From NCBI GenBank assembly GCA_902574475.1, contig CACGNZ010000002.1:82161-131339 (forward strand): DNA of 49,179 nucleotides, given 5' to 3'. Positions 25,537 through 34,647 of this stretch are shown here, in pieces (position 1 is the stretch's first letter; each line of letters starts with the position of its first letter). Position numbers and translations under genes: made by a program. Below the pieces are notes generated by a model that was not told the origin of the DNA, searched no databases, and saw only the letters and a list, made by a program, of their open reading frames with translations. The stretch is from an uncultured Alphaproteobacteria bacterium (GTDB lineage Bacteria > Pseudomonadota > Alphaproteobacteria > HIMB59 > GCA-002718135).

Positions 25537-26498
25537 CTTATAATATTAAGATTTATAATATTATTTTTGTTTAAATTTTTACTTTTAGTTAAAAAATCAA
25601 AAACATTTTCACACGATTCTACAGACATCCTTTTTCTGCATTCTAGAGTTAAAGCAGCATTATGTGGTGTCAACAAAGTATTGCTTAAAGAAAATAGTTT
25701 ATGATTTTCTATTGGTGGTTCTTTTTCAAATACATCAACACCAGCTCCAAAAATTTTTTTATCTTTTAAAGCTTCATATAAGGCATCTTCATTAATTATA
25801 CCGCCTCTAGCTGTATTAATTAAAATCAAATTAGATTTAAAGGTTTCAAATTGATCAAAAGAAATTAAATTTTTAGTTTCTGAATTTAAAGGTAAATGAA
25901 TACTTATATAATCAGCAATTTTAAAACCTTCCTCTTTATTGATTGGAATACATTTTTGATTTTTTATTTCTTCATCCGAAAGAAATGGATCATGCACATA
26001 TACTTCCATTTCAAACCCGCTACATCTTTTTGCTAGAGCCTTTCCTATTCGACCAAAACCAAGAATTAAAATTTTTTTATTATAGAGTTCAAAGTAGTTG
26101 GGTAAATTACCCTTTTCTTGAAATTTACCTAATTTCACTAATCTATCTGATTCAAAAATATTTTTTGTTAAACAAAGCATCATTGTCATTACATGTTCCG
26201 CCACGCTGGTTGCATTTGCTTTCCCAGTAATAGCCATAGCTATCTTATTGTTATTTAAGTATTCAGTATCCACATTGTCATAGCCAACACCATGTCTTGC
26301 TACAATTTTTAAGTTTTTTGTCTGAGAGAGAATATTTCTATTTATTTCTGCCGTTCTTACAACAATACCATCTACATCTCGTAATTTTTCTATTAGATGA
26401 TCTTCATCAATATTATTAGTGACAAAGTATTCAATATTATGTTTATCAAATATTTCATATCCACTTGGATGAATTTCACCAACAACCCCAACTTTCAT
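25533..26498 (-). CDS. D-isomer 2-hydroxyacid dehydrogenase (PGDH-like)
   Basis: A 321-residue NAD-dependent dehydrogenase with a GFGRIGKALAKR Rossmann motif, HLPLNSETKN, and the catalytic set NTARGG (Arg), DVFEKEPP (Glu) and LTPHNA (His). It resembles short phosphoglycerate dehydrogenases and hydroxypyruvate/glyoxylate reductases. No ACT domain is present, so a main role in serine synthesis is less likely than reduction or oxidation of a sugar-derived 2-ketoacid. Its stop interlocks with that of the Rieske gene; it diverges from iolD. Confidence 0.85.
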   Translation of the reverse strand: MKVGVVGEIHPSGYEIFDKHNIEYFVTNNIDEDHLIEKLRDVDGIVVRTAEINRNILSQTKNLKIVARHGVGYDNVDTEYLNNNKIAMAITGKANATSVAEHVMTMMLCLTKNIFESDRLVKLGKFQEKGNLPNYFELYNKKILILGFGRIGKALAKRCSGFEMEVYVHDPFLSDEEIKNQKCIPINKEEGFKIADYISIHLPLNSETKNLISFDQFETFKSNLILINTARGGIINEDALYEALKDKKIFGAGVDVFEKEPPIENHKLFSLSNTLLTPHNAALTLECRKRMSVESCENVFDFLTKSKNLNKNNIINLNIIS

Positions 26499-26563
26499 GA
26501 ATAATTATATATTCTAAAATATTAGAAAAATAAATTGTTTAACTCTTTAAATTATTTTTTTAT

Positions 26564-26569
26564 TATAAT
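26564..26569 (+). promoter_or_regulatory. Candidate -10 element before iolD
   Basis: A perfect TATAAT lies 29 bp before the iolD start in the divergent gap. No convincing -35 is seen at 16-18 bp, so this is a weak call. Confidence 0.3.
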
Positions 26570-26598
26570 AGTATCTATTTTTTTTGGGAAAGGAACAC

Positions 26599-28443
26599 AT
26601 GAAAACAGTTAGAATGTCATGTTCACATGCATTAATTAAATATTTAACTATGCAAAAAATTTTAATTAATGGAAAAAAAGAACCACTATTTCCTGGTGCT
26701 TTCGGTATTTATGGTCATGGTAATGTTGCTTGTATTGGACAAGCTATGGAAGAATATCAAAATGAACTTCCTGGTTACAGAGGTCATCATGAACAAAATA
26801 TGGCACTAACAGGTATTGCATATGCTCGTGCCAAAAGAAGACAACAAATATTCGTTGCAACTTCATCTGTTGGACCTGGTTCTACTAATATGGTTACTGC
26901 TGCTGCAGTTGCTTTAAGTAATAGACTTCCAATTTTACTTTTACCAGGTGATACATTTTCTAGTCGTTTTCCAGATCCTGTTTTGCAACAAGTAGAACAT
27001 TTTAATTCTCCATCAGAAACACAAAATGATTCATTTAAATCTGTATCAAGATATTTTGATCGAATAACTAGACCTGAACAAATTTTAACATCTTTACCTC
27101 AAGCAATTAATGTAATGCTAGACCCTGCAGATTGTGGTCCTGCGGTAATTTCAATGTCACAAGATGTTCAAGGAGAGGCTTATGATTATCCCGAAATCTT
27201 TTTTGAGGAAAAAATTCACGAAATAAGAAGAATTCATCCTGATCCAAATCAAATACAAAAGGCAGCTGAAAAATTAAAAAAATCTAAACAACCAATAGTT
27301 ATCTCTGGAGGTGGCGTTTTGTATTCAGAAGCCGAAGAAGAAATTTCTACTTTTGCAAAAAAACATAATATTCCTGTAACAGCAACTGTAATGGGTATTG
27401 GATGTATGAATAAAGATGATCCATATTACATAAGTGCAATTGGATGTTTAGGAGAAGGCTCATCTAATAATCTTGCTACTGATACAGATTTAGCACTAGC
27501 TGTAGGAACAAAGTTAGGAGATTTTACAACTGGCTCTTGGACAAATTTTGAAAATGAAAATTTTCAACTTGTATCAATAAATACTTCACGATTTGACACA
27601 ACAAAACATCGCGCAACTCCTGTTGTAAGTGATGCAAAAATTGGACTTCAAGAATTATCAAAAGCATTAGGAGACTGGAAAGCGCCAGATAATTGGTACC
27701 AACGTTCCATTAAGGAAAGAAATAAATGGGATGAATATGTTGCTAAGGAAAGTGGACCAACAAACCAAGAATTACCATCCTATGCTCATGCAGTAGGTGC
27801 AGTTTATAGAAACTCCGACCCATCAGATATTGTGGTAACTGCTGCAGGAGGATTAGTAGGAGAAGTGGTGCAAATATGGAAACCAAAAGAACTCAATACT
27901 TTTGAAACTGAATGGGGCTTTAGTTGCATGAGTTATGAAATTTCAGGTGCACTTGGAATCAAAATGGCAAAACCTGAACAAGATGTAATTGTATTTGTAG
28001 GTGATGGTTCATACCTTTTACAAAATAGCGACATCTACAGTTCAGTTCTATATGATAAAAAATTAATTATAGTTGTTTGTGATAATGGTGGTCACATGGT
28101 TATTAATAGATTGCAACTAGCAAAAGGTGGAAATGAATACCTTTGTAATCTCAATGCAGCCAGAGCGACAAATGTACAGTTTGTGGATTTTGAGGCTCAC
28201 GCAAAAAGTATGGGGGCAAATGGTGAGACTGTTAAATCTATTTCAGAGTTAGAGGCTGCTTTCAAAAGAGCAAAAGAATCAGATAAAACCTATGTTATTT
28301 CTATGAAAACAGACGGGTATGAATGGTTAGAGGGGACAGCTTTCTGGGAAAGTCCAACACTTGAAGTAGATAATACCGAAGGTAAGAAATCAGCTCTTAA
28401 TGAATTTTTAGAAGGAAAAAATAAACAACGTAAAGGCGTATAA
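26599..28443 (+). CDS. iolD: 3D-(3,5/4)-trihydroxycyclohexane-1,2-dione hydrolase (IolD type)
   Basis: A 614-residue thiamine-diphosphate enzyme. The sequence tracks IolD closely: MKTVRMSCSHALIKYL, FGIYGHGNVACIGQAM, the cofactor glutamate E65 in GHHEQNMA, LLLPGDTFSSRFPDPVLQQVEHF split over the first domain, and the GDGSYLLQ...CDNGG thiamine site near residue 470. IolD opens the ring dione made from inosose in inositol breakdown. The start at 26599 follows AAGGA at good distance; an upstream in-frame codon is ignored. iolB, iolE and iolC are not in the window, so the rest of the route must lie elsewhere or differ. Confidence 0.87.
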   Translation: MKTVRMSCSHALIKYLTMQKILINGKKEPLFPGAFGIYGHGNVACIGQAMEEYQNELPGYRGHHEQNMALTGIAYARAKRRQQIFVATSSVGPGSTNMVTAAAVALSNRLPILLLPGDTFSSRFPDPVLQQVEHFNSPSETQNDSFKSVSRYFDRITRPEQILTSLPQAINVMLDPADCGPAVISMSQDVQGEAYDYPEIFFEEKIHEIRRIHPDPNQIQKAAEKLKKSKQPIVISGGGVLYSEAEEEISTFAKKHNIPVTATVMGIGCMNKDDPYYISAIGCLGEGSSNNLATDTDLALAVGTKLGDFTTGSWTNFENENFQLVSINTSRFDTTKHRATPVVSDAKIGLQELSKALGDWKAPDNWYQRSIKERNKWDEYVAKESGPTNQELPSYAHAVGAVYRNSDPSDIVVTAAGGLVGEVVQIWKPKELNTFETEWGFSCMSYEISGALGIKMAKPEQDVIVFVGDGSYLLQNSDIYSSVLYDKKLIIVVCDNGGHMVINRLQLAKGGNEYLCNLNAARATNVQFVDFEAHAKSMGANGETVKSISELEAAFKRAKESDKTYVISMKTDGYEWLEGTAFWESPTLEVDNTEGKKSALNEFLEGKNKQRKGV

Positions 28444-28474
28444 AATAAAATTTTTTCCTAATAATTAAATTCGT

Positions 28475-29503
28475 ATGAACCAAAACAAGCCTATAATTTT
28501 ATTAGATCCATATCCAAGAACAATGGACCTACTTTTTTCTAAAGAAAATTTTAAATATTTAAAAAAAAATTTTAAACTCATTACTGCTCCAAATAAAAAT
28601 AAAAATAATTTTTACAAAAAACATTTACCAAAGGCGGATTATATTTTTGGACAACCCAGTTTACCTTCATCTTTAATTTCTAAATCCACAAAACTTAAAG
28701 CAATATTTAATGTAGAGAGCAATTTTATGGATAATATGGACTACGAATATTGTTTTAGAAAAGGAATACATGTTTTAGCAACATCCCCTGTGTTTGCTCA
28801 ACCTGTTGCTGAAATGGCAATTGGTCTTACTTTATCTATAGCAAGAAGTATTCATATTGCTCACTCAGACTTTATTTCAAAAAAAGAAAAATATGGTGGT
28901 GCAATAAGTCAGAATAATTTTTTAATAAAAAATAAAACATTTGGTTTAATTGGATTTGGTGATTTAGCTAAATCACTTACTCCTATACTCAAATCATTCT
29001 CTAATAATATCATTGCTTATGATCCTTGGGTTCCCAATAAAGAAATCGAAAAATTTGATGTTAACCCTACAAGTTTAAATTCATTACTTAAAAATGCTGA
29101 CATCATCTATGTACTCGCATCCATTACTTCTTCTAATGAATCTATGATTAATTCTTCTAAACTTAAATTAATTAAAGATGGATCAGTGTTTGTCTTAATG
29201 AGTAGAGCGGCCATAATAAATTTTGATGATTTTTTTAATTTTTTAAAAAATAGAAATGTGTTTGCTGCTATTGATGTTTTTCCACAAGAACCATTTCCTA
29301 AAAATCATAAATTAAGAAAACTTAAAAACGTAATTTTTTCTCCTCACAGGGCTGGTGCATTAGACAGCGCGTTTAAAGAGATGGGTGAATTAGTAATTCA
29401 AGATTTAAAACTTATTTCAAAAGGCCTACCTCCTAAATTATGTAAAAAAGCTGAAAGAGAAACTGTTAAATATTTACGTTCAAAACCAGTTGATATTAAT
29501 TAA
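28475..29503 (+). CDS. D-isomer 2-hydroxyacid dehydrogenase
   Basis: A 342-residue dehydrogenase with GLIGFGDLAKSLTPIL (NAD site, about 154-169) and the catalytic set in LMSRAAIIN (Arg), AIDVFPQEPFP (Glu) and SPHRAGA (His). It is divergent from the other 2-hydroxyacid dehydrogenase in sequence and lacks the usual T-x-P-L loop. It lies 31 bp after iolD and 21 bp before an ABC transporter ATPase gene, so it is probably in their transcript. The substrate is unknown. Confidence 0.82.
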   Translation: MNQNKPIILLDPYPRTMDLLFSKENFKYLKKNFKLITAPNKNKNNFYKKHLPKADYIFGQPSLPSSLISKSTKLKAIFNVESNFMDNMDYEYCFRKGIHVLATSPVFAQPVAEMAIGLTLSIARSIHIAHSDFISKKEKYGGAISQNNFLIKNKTFGLIGFGDLAKSLTPILKSFSNNIIAYDPWVPNKEIEKFDVNPTSLNSLLKNADIIYVLASITSSNESMINSSKLKLIKDGSVFVLMSRAAIINFDDFFNFLKNRNVFAAIDVFPQEPFPKNHKLRKLKNVIFSPHRAGALDSAFKEMGELVIQDLKLISKGLPPKLCKKAERETVKYLRSKPVDIN

Positions 29504-29524
29504 AATTTATTTAAAAACACACTT

Positions 29525-30271
29525 ATGTCAGATAATTTAGTACTTGAAGCTAAATCAGTTTCAAAATTTTTTGGCACTATTACAGCTCTTCAAAATGTAG
29601 ATCTTCATTTAAATAAAGGCGAGGTACTTGGTGTCGTCGGCGATAACGGTGCTGGGAAATCTACATTAATGAAAGTTTTATCGGGACTATATAAGCCAAG
29701 CGAAGGTTCACTTTTTTTTGATCAAGAAAAGGTAACTTTAAATAGTCCCAGAGACTCTCAAAATTTGGGCTTAGAAATGGTCTATCAGGATTTAGCGCTA
29801 GCTGGGAATCTCCCTATCGGTGATAATATTTTTTTAGGAAGAGAGCCAACAAGAAAAGTTGGTCCTTTCAATTTTTTAGATCATAAAAAAAGAAAACAGT
29901 TAACGGAAGAGCATCTTGCAAAACTAAAAATAAACGTAAAGAGTGCTGATCAAAAGGTTGAAGAATTATCTGGTGGACAAAGACAAGCTGTTGCAATTGC
30001 TAGAGCTACAGCTTTTAATGCAAAAATTGTATTGATGGATGAACCAACAGCAGCACTTGCTGTTAAGGAAGTTGGGAAAGTTTTAGATTTAATTTTAAAT
30101 CTTAAAAAGTTAGGTGTTAGTGTAATAGTAATTAGTCACCGAATGGATGATATTTTTACTGTTTGTGATCGCGTAATGGCACTTTTTCAAGGAACAAACT
30201 TCGCTGAGTCAGAATTAAAAAACACTTCAAGAGACGAAGTGATTGGATGGATCATGGGGAAAAAAGATTAA
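29525..30271 (+). CDS. Sugar ABC transporter ATPase, single domain (importer 1)
   Basis: A 248-residue nucleotide-binding protein of the RbsA/FrcA sugar family: Walker A GDNGAGKST at 39-47, Q-loop YQDLAL, signature ELSGGQRQ from 147 and Walker B IVLMDEP at 168-174. It has one ATPase domain only, about half of RbsA or MglA, as in FrcA of fructose importers, so it should work as a homodimer. It shares a TAATG junction with the permease gene. Confidence 0.92.
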   Translation: MSDNLVLEAKSVSKFFGTITALQNVDLHLNKGEVLGVVGDNGAGKSTLMKVLSGLYKPSEGSLFFDQEKVTLNSPRDSQNLGLEMVYQDLALAGNLPIGDNIFLGREPTRKVGPFNFLDHKKRKQLTEEHLAKLKINVKSADQKVEELSGGQRQAVAIARATAFNAKIVLMDEPTAALAVKEVGKVLDLILNLKKLGVSVIVISHRMDDIFTVCDRVMALFQGTNFAESELKNTSRDEVIGWIMGKKD

Positions 30272-31278
30272 TGGATAAAAATCAAGAATCTTTATTTGTC
30301 AGACTTATTCCTTTTTTTGAAAGATATGGGATCTTATTACTTATCCTAATAATGATTGCTGTCCTGCATTTGTTGCAACCTGATGTGTTTTTATCATGGA
30401 GAAATGTAACAAATATTTTTAAACAAGTTTCTTGGCAGTCTATGTTAGCACTTGGTGTCTTCATGGTAATAGTTACTGCAGGAATAGATTTATCAGTCGG
30501 CTCAATTATTATGTTATCATTAATGGGACTTGCTATTGCTTCAAAAGCAGGAATGCCTTGGTACGTGGTTATGTTAATTGCACCAGCAATTGGATTTTTG
30601 TGTGGTATGTTTAATGGTATTGGCATTACCTTACTTCGAATGCCTCATCCGTTTATTATGACATTAGGAACGTTGTACATATTTAGAGGAATTGGAAACC
30701 TTATTTCTGGAGGAGTGCCAATAACAGGTTTTGCTGAACAGATAAGAGTTATCGGAAATGGTAAAATTAAACTGGATGTTTTTTTTGGAGAAGGGGCGCG
30801 AGAGTACATTCCTACAAGTTTAATTTTAATGATTGTTATATTCTTTATCTTTTGGGTTTTTTTAAATCATACAAGAATAGGTAAATGGATTTATGCCATT
30901 GGTGGCAACCCTGGAGCAGCAAGAGCAGCAGGTATAAATGTCGACCGTATTTTAATCGTAGTTTACACCCTTTGTGGTTTCTTGGCAGGTATTGGAGGTT
31001 TAATTTTAGCTGGAAGAACGAATTCTGCTTACCCAAATGCTGGTTTACAATCTGAGTTAGATGCGATTGCAGCAGTCATTATAGGTGGAGCAAGCTTTTT
31101 TGGGGGCAGAGGAACCGTTTTAGGTGTGTTTGCTGGAGTCATGATTATGGGCATACTCCGAAATGGTCTAAATCTAATGAATGTTAGTGTTTTCTGGCAA
31201 CAAGTTCTTATTGGGTCAATTATTATTTTGGCCGTTTATATTGATGTTCTTAGAAGACAACTTGCGACCAGAACATAA
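30271..31278 (+). CDS. Sugar ABC transporter permease, RbsC/FrcC type (importer 1)
   Basis: A 335-residue membrane protein with about 10 helices and family blocks MVIVTAGIDLSVGSI, TLGTLYIFRGIGNLISGG, YAIGGNPGAARAAGI (the ATPase contact loop) and GGASFFGGRGTV. The ATG in the TAATG overlap with the ATPase stop is the natural start; an extension 24 bp upstream lies inside the ATPase gene. It pairs with the single-domain ATPase and the binding protein downstream. Confidence 0.92.
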   Translation: MDKNQESLFVRLIPFFERYGILLLILIMIAVLHLLQPDVFLSWRNVTNIFKQVSWQSMLALGVFMVIVTAGIDLSVGSIIMLSLMGLAIASKAGMPWYVVMLIAPAIGFLCGMFNGIGITLLRMPHPFIMTLGTLYIFRGIGNLISGGVPITGFAEQIRVIGNGKIKLDVFFGEGAREYIPTSLILMIVIFFIFWVFLNHTRIGKWIYAIGGNPGAARAAGINVDRILIVVYTLCGFLAGIGGLILAGRTNSAYPNAGLQSELDAIAAVIIGGASFFGGRGTVLGVFAGVMIMGILRNGLNLMNVSVFWQQVLIGSIIILAVYIDVLRRQLATRT

Positions 31279-31365
31279 TATTAAAAAATAACTACTTTCT
31301 GACAAACAGTCACTTGATTAGATTTTATTTTTGATTAATGGTTAAAAAAAATTTTAGGAGGAAAA

Positions 31366-32271
31366 ATGAAATTTTTTATTTCTTTAATTACGGCAATTTC
31401 TCTTTCTTTTTCTTTTAGTGCTGTAGCAAAAACAATTATGTTAAGCACAAAAGGACCAGGAGCGGGAAATCCATTTTGGGCTTCAGTTGAAGCTGGAGCT
31501 AAAGATGCTGCAGCTGAACTAGGTGTTGACCTAATCATCCTATCACCTCCACAAGAGAGTGATGTAATGGCTCAGGTTGCACAAATTGAAGACCAAATCG
31601 CAAAAGGTGTAGACGGTATTGCAATCGCACCAACTGACCCTAACGCAGTTGCACCAATTCTTGATGATGCAATGGCTTCAGGTGTTCCAGTTGTATATAT
31701 TGATACTAATGGAATTAATGAAGGTGTAACTTTCATTGGAACTAACAATATCAATGGTGCCGCTTTAGCTGCTCAATACATTTGTGATAATGTTCCAAGT
31801 GGTTCTGATGTTGCAATTCTTCAAGGAATGATAACTCAAACTACTGGTCAACACAGAGCTGAAGGATCTCACAAAGGTCTTGAAGCATGTGGCATGAACA
31901 TTGTTGCTGAACTTCCAGCTAACTGGGATACTGCACAAGGTATGTCAGTAACAGAAGATATCATCACTGGTAACCCAAATATTAAAGCAATCTTTGCTTC
32001 TAATGACAATATGGGTCTAGGTGCTATTCAAGCATTAAAAAATGCTGACATGCTAGATGATGTTGTAGTTGTTGGATTTGATGCTAACCCTGACGCTGCT
32101 GCAAGTGTAATGGCTGGTGAAATGTCAGCTACTATTGCTCAATTCTCATACAACATGGGATACATGGGTGTAGAAAATGCACTTAAATTAGCTAATGGTG
32201 AAAGCATTCCAGATAACATTGATACTGGAACTGTATTAGTTACTAAAGAAAACGCTGCAGACTTTATGTAA
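31366..32271 (+). CDS. Periplasmic sugar-binding protein, ribose/inositol type (importer 1)
   Basis: A 301-residue binding protein of the periplasmic-binding-protein type I (RbsB-like) family. A Sec signal peptide of about 21 residues ends in SAVA before KT. The mature part has GNPFWASVEAGAKDAA, KGVDGIAIAPTDPNAV and the hinge VVGFDANPDA. The start follows a perfect AGGAGG, stronger than those of its permease and ATPase. It is the last gene of the ATPase-permease-binding protein unit and is followed by a strong terminator. The neighbouring iolD makes a cyclitol or pentose a reasonable ligand guess. Confidence 0.92.
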   Translation: MKFFISLITAISLSFSFSAVAKTIMLSTKGPGAGNPFWASVEAGAKDAAAELGVDLIILSPPQESDVMAQVAQIEDQIAKGVDGIAIAPTDPNAVAPILDDAMASGVPVVYIDTNGINEGVTFIGTNNINGAALAAQYICDNVPSGSDVAILQGMITQTTGQHRAEGSHKGLEACGMNIVAELPANWDTAQGMSVTEDIITGNPNIKAIFASNDNMGLGAIQALKNADMLDDVVVVGFDANPDAAASVMAGEMSATIAQFSYNMGYMGVENALKLANGESIPDNIDTGTVLVTKENAADFM

Positions 32272-32292
32272 GTCAAAGCTAAAAATTATTTT

Positions 32293-32323
32293 AAAGGGCC
32301 GTAATTTTTACGGCCTTTTTTTT
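32293..32323 (+). terminator. Rho-independent terminator after importer 1
   Basis: A 12-bp stem (32293-32304 with 32308-32319, one G-T pair, GGCCGTAA core) with a 3-nt loop is followed by an unbroken T run to 32323. Confidence 0.9.
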
Positions 32324-32362
32324 ACTATTCCATTTTTTACATTTGATTTATAGAAACAACTT

Positions 32363-33514
32363 ATGAAAAATATCGGACTGATTGGTTGTGGTAATATTGC
32401 TGAAACTTATTTCCGGGCTCAAGAATATTTTAATAATATAAATTTTGTTGCTTGTGCTGATATCAATTTAGATGCTGCTAAAAAAACTGCTGAGCAATAT
32501 AATATTATTCCTCTTTCAGTTGATGAGATACTTAATGATAAGAATGTAGATATCATTCTTAATCTTACCATTCCCCAAGCTCATTATGAAATATCTAAAA
32601 GAGCTCTTGAGGCTAATAAACATGTTTATTGTGAAAAACCAATGAGTGTTAAGTTTGATGATGCAAAAGAATTATTAAATTTAGCAAAAAAAAATAGTCT
32701 ATACATTGGTAATGCTCCTGATACATTTTTAGGAGGAGGAGGACAGCTTTCACGAAATTTAATTGATAATAATGATATTGGACAAGTGCTAACTGGTAAT
32801 TTTATTTTTGCCTTTCCTGGCGTTCAAGATTTTCATCCAAGTCCTGAGTCTTGGTTTCAAGAAGGAGGAGGACCTGTAATAGATATGGGTCCATATTTTT
32901 TCACAACACTTGTTAATCTTCTAGGTCCCGTAAAAAATATAAGAGGTAGAGGAGCTAAATTTTCTAATAAAAGAGAATACAAAGCTGGTCCAAAAAAAGG
33001 AGAAACTTTTAATGTTGAAATTCCAACTTCTTATATGTTTAATATTGAGTTTCAAAATAATGCTATCATTCAAGGTTTCATTTCATTTGATGTTTTAAAT
33101 CATAAACGTAATCATATGGAGCTTTATGGAACTAAAGGTTCAATAGTAGTTCCTGATCCAAATATGTTTGGTGGTCCAGTATCCATATCTGGTGAGTTTG
33201 GATCTGAATGGAAAAATATAAGTGTGGAAGATAAACCCCTTGGAAAAACAAATATTGTTAACCATAGTGGAAGAAGTAATGAGGCGCCTGAACAAGCAAA
33301 CTACAGGGGTATTGGGTTAGCTGAAATGATTGACGCCATCGAAAATAATAGAATGCATAGGTGTAATGGAGAACTTGCTCTTCACATTTTAGATGTAATT
33401 GAATGTGCAATGATTTCTTCAATTTATAAAGTTGAAGTAGAGCTTCGCTCTTCGTGTGTGAAGCCTGAACCAATGCATGATGATTTTGTGAGACAGATCA
33501 TAAAAAAATCATAA
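32363..33514 (+). CDS. Gfo/Idh/MocA-family oxidoreductase, paralog A
   Basis: A 383-residue NAD(P)-dependent sugar/cyclitol dehydrogenase: GLIGCGNIAETYF at 5-17, HVYCEKPMSV (the EKP motif, about residues 92-101), APDTFLGGGGQ and GGGPVIDMGPYFFTTLVNLLG (from about 172). It is a close relative of the gene at 46137-47282, with which it shares most blocks. It lies between two importers. The family includes inositol 2-dehydrogenase and glucose-fructose oxidoreductase; specificity cannot be read from the sequence. Confidence 0.88.
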   Translation: MKNIGLIGCGNIAETYFRAQEYFNNINFVACADINLDAAKKTAEQYNIIPLSVDEILNDKNVDIILNLTIPQAHYEISKRALEANKHVYCEKPMSVKFDDAKELLNLAKKNSLYIGNAPDTFLGGGGQLSRNLIDNNDIGQVLTGNFIFAFPGVQDFHPSPESWFQEGGGPVIDMGPYFFTTLVNLLGPVKNIRGRGAKFSNKREYKAGPKKGETFNVEIPTSYMFNIEFQNNAIIQGFISFDVLNHKRNHMELYGTKGSIVVPDPNMFGGPVSISGEFGSEWKNISVEDKPLGKTNIVNHSGRSNEAPEQANYRGIGLAEMIDAIENNRMHRCNGELALHILDVIECAMISSIYKVEVELRSSCVKPEPMHDDFVRQIIKKS

Positions 33515-33626
33515 AAAATTTAAATTTTACTGCTCAGTGCGATAATTTTACATTCAAATTAGGAATATTTCTCCTTGTTTTACATACCTATTCTTGTTAG
33601 GGAAATATTATTTATAGGAGGAATGC

Positions 33627-34592
33627 ATGAAAAAAATTGCTTCAATTATTCTTGCTTCTGTAGCGCTACTTGCTACTTCAGCGAAAGCAGAATACAAATT
33701 TAACTTCGTAATGCACAGTGATACGAACAATGCCTTCTGGGCAGCTGTTCACAAAGGTTTTAAAGATGCTTGTGCACAAATTAATGCTGATTGCCAAATG
33801 TTAACTCTTTCAGGTGATGGAGACCAACAAGAGCAATTACAAAACTTAGAGTCTTCAATAGCTCAAGGTGTTGATGGTATCGTAACTACAATTACTAACC
33901 CAACTATCTTTGATGCTGCAGTTGATGAAGCATTAGCTGCTGGTATTCCAGTAATTACAGCTAATACTGATGATCCAGAAGGTGCTGCTGGTAGTAACAG
34001 ATTAGCATATGTTGGACAAGACTTAGAAGCAGCTGGTTATGAATTAACAGCTAATCTTTCTGAAATGTTTCCTGATGGAGATATTCACGTTCTAATCGGT
34101 GTTGCAGACATGAACCAATCATGGGCATACACTAGAGGAAACGGTATTGCACGTTTCATGGATGATTACAAAGCAGCTAACCCTGATAGAAAAGTAACTT
34201 ATGAGAAAATCGAGTCAGGTCTAGATCTTTCAACTGTTGGAAACAGAGTGGCAGCTTATGTTCAAGCTAACCCAAATACAACTGCATATCTTGATGTAGG
34301 TTTCTGGGAAGCTGGTGCAGCTGCAGCAGTAAGAAACTTAGGTTACGGACCTGGTGAAATACTTCTTGCTGGTTTTGACTTAGTTGATGTAGTTTTCGAA
34401 GAAATGGACAAAGGTTATGTTCAACTAACAGTCGACCAACAACCATACTACCAAGGTTACATGTCAGTTCACCAATTATACTTAATGAACAAGTATGGTT
34501 TAAGTGCACTAGATATCAACACTGGTAAAGCTATGATTGGCCCTTCTGATGTTGAAACAATCAGATCATTCAAAGGAATGTCAGTTAGATAA
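33627..34592 (+). CDS. Periplasmic sugar-binding protein, ribose type (importer 2)
   Basis: A 321-residue RbsB-like binding protein with a 21-residue signal peptide ending SAKA before EYK. HSDTNNAFWAAVHKGFKDAC, QGVDGIVTTITNP and LLAGFDLVDVV mark the two lobes and hinge. It starts after AGGAGG in the unit binding protein-permease-ATPase, the reverse order of importer 1. Aromatic residues near the lobe tips (F-W in NNAFWAAV, and W in NQSWAYTR and GFWEAG) suit sugar stacking. Ligand unknown. Confidence 0.92.
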   Translation: MKKIASIILASVALLATSAKAEYKFNFVMHSDTNNAFWAAVHKGFKDACAQINADCQMLTLSGDGDQQEQLQNLESSIAQGVDGIVTTITNPTIFDAAVDEALAAGIPVITANTDDPEGAAGSNRLAYVGQDLEAAGYELTANLSEMFPDGDIHVLIGVADMNQSWAYTRGNGIARFMDDYKAANPDRKVTYEKIESGLDLSTVGNRVAAYVQANPNTTAYLDVGFWEAGAAAAVRNLGYGPGEILLAGFDLVDVVFEEMDKGYVQLTVDQQPYYQGYMSVHQLYLMNKYGLSALDINTGKAMIGPSDVETIRSFKGMSVR

Positions 34593-34599
34593 ATATCTT

Positions 34600-34633
34600 A
34601 ACCAGGCTCTTTAAATAGAGCCTGGTTTTTTTT
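34600..34633 (+). terminator. Terminator-like hairpin between binding protein and permease genes (importer 2)
   Basis: An 11-bp perfect stem (34600-34610 with 34617-34627) and a 6-nt loop are followed by eight T. Because permease and ATPase genes follow on the same strand, it probably acts as a partial terminator that keeps the binding protein in excess. Confidence 0.85.
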
Positions 34634-34647
34634 AAAATAAAAAAAAT

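Noticed and set aside
31305-31320. TGAC-5-GTCA inverted repeat before the importer 1 binding-protein gene
   Set aside because: Four-base arms are too short to support an operator.
33564-33609. AATATTTC and GAAATATT inverted repeat before the importer 2 binding-protein gene
   Set aside because: The arms are 8 bp, A/T only apart from one base and 30 bp apart, so easily due to chance; no regulator is nearby.
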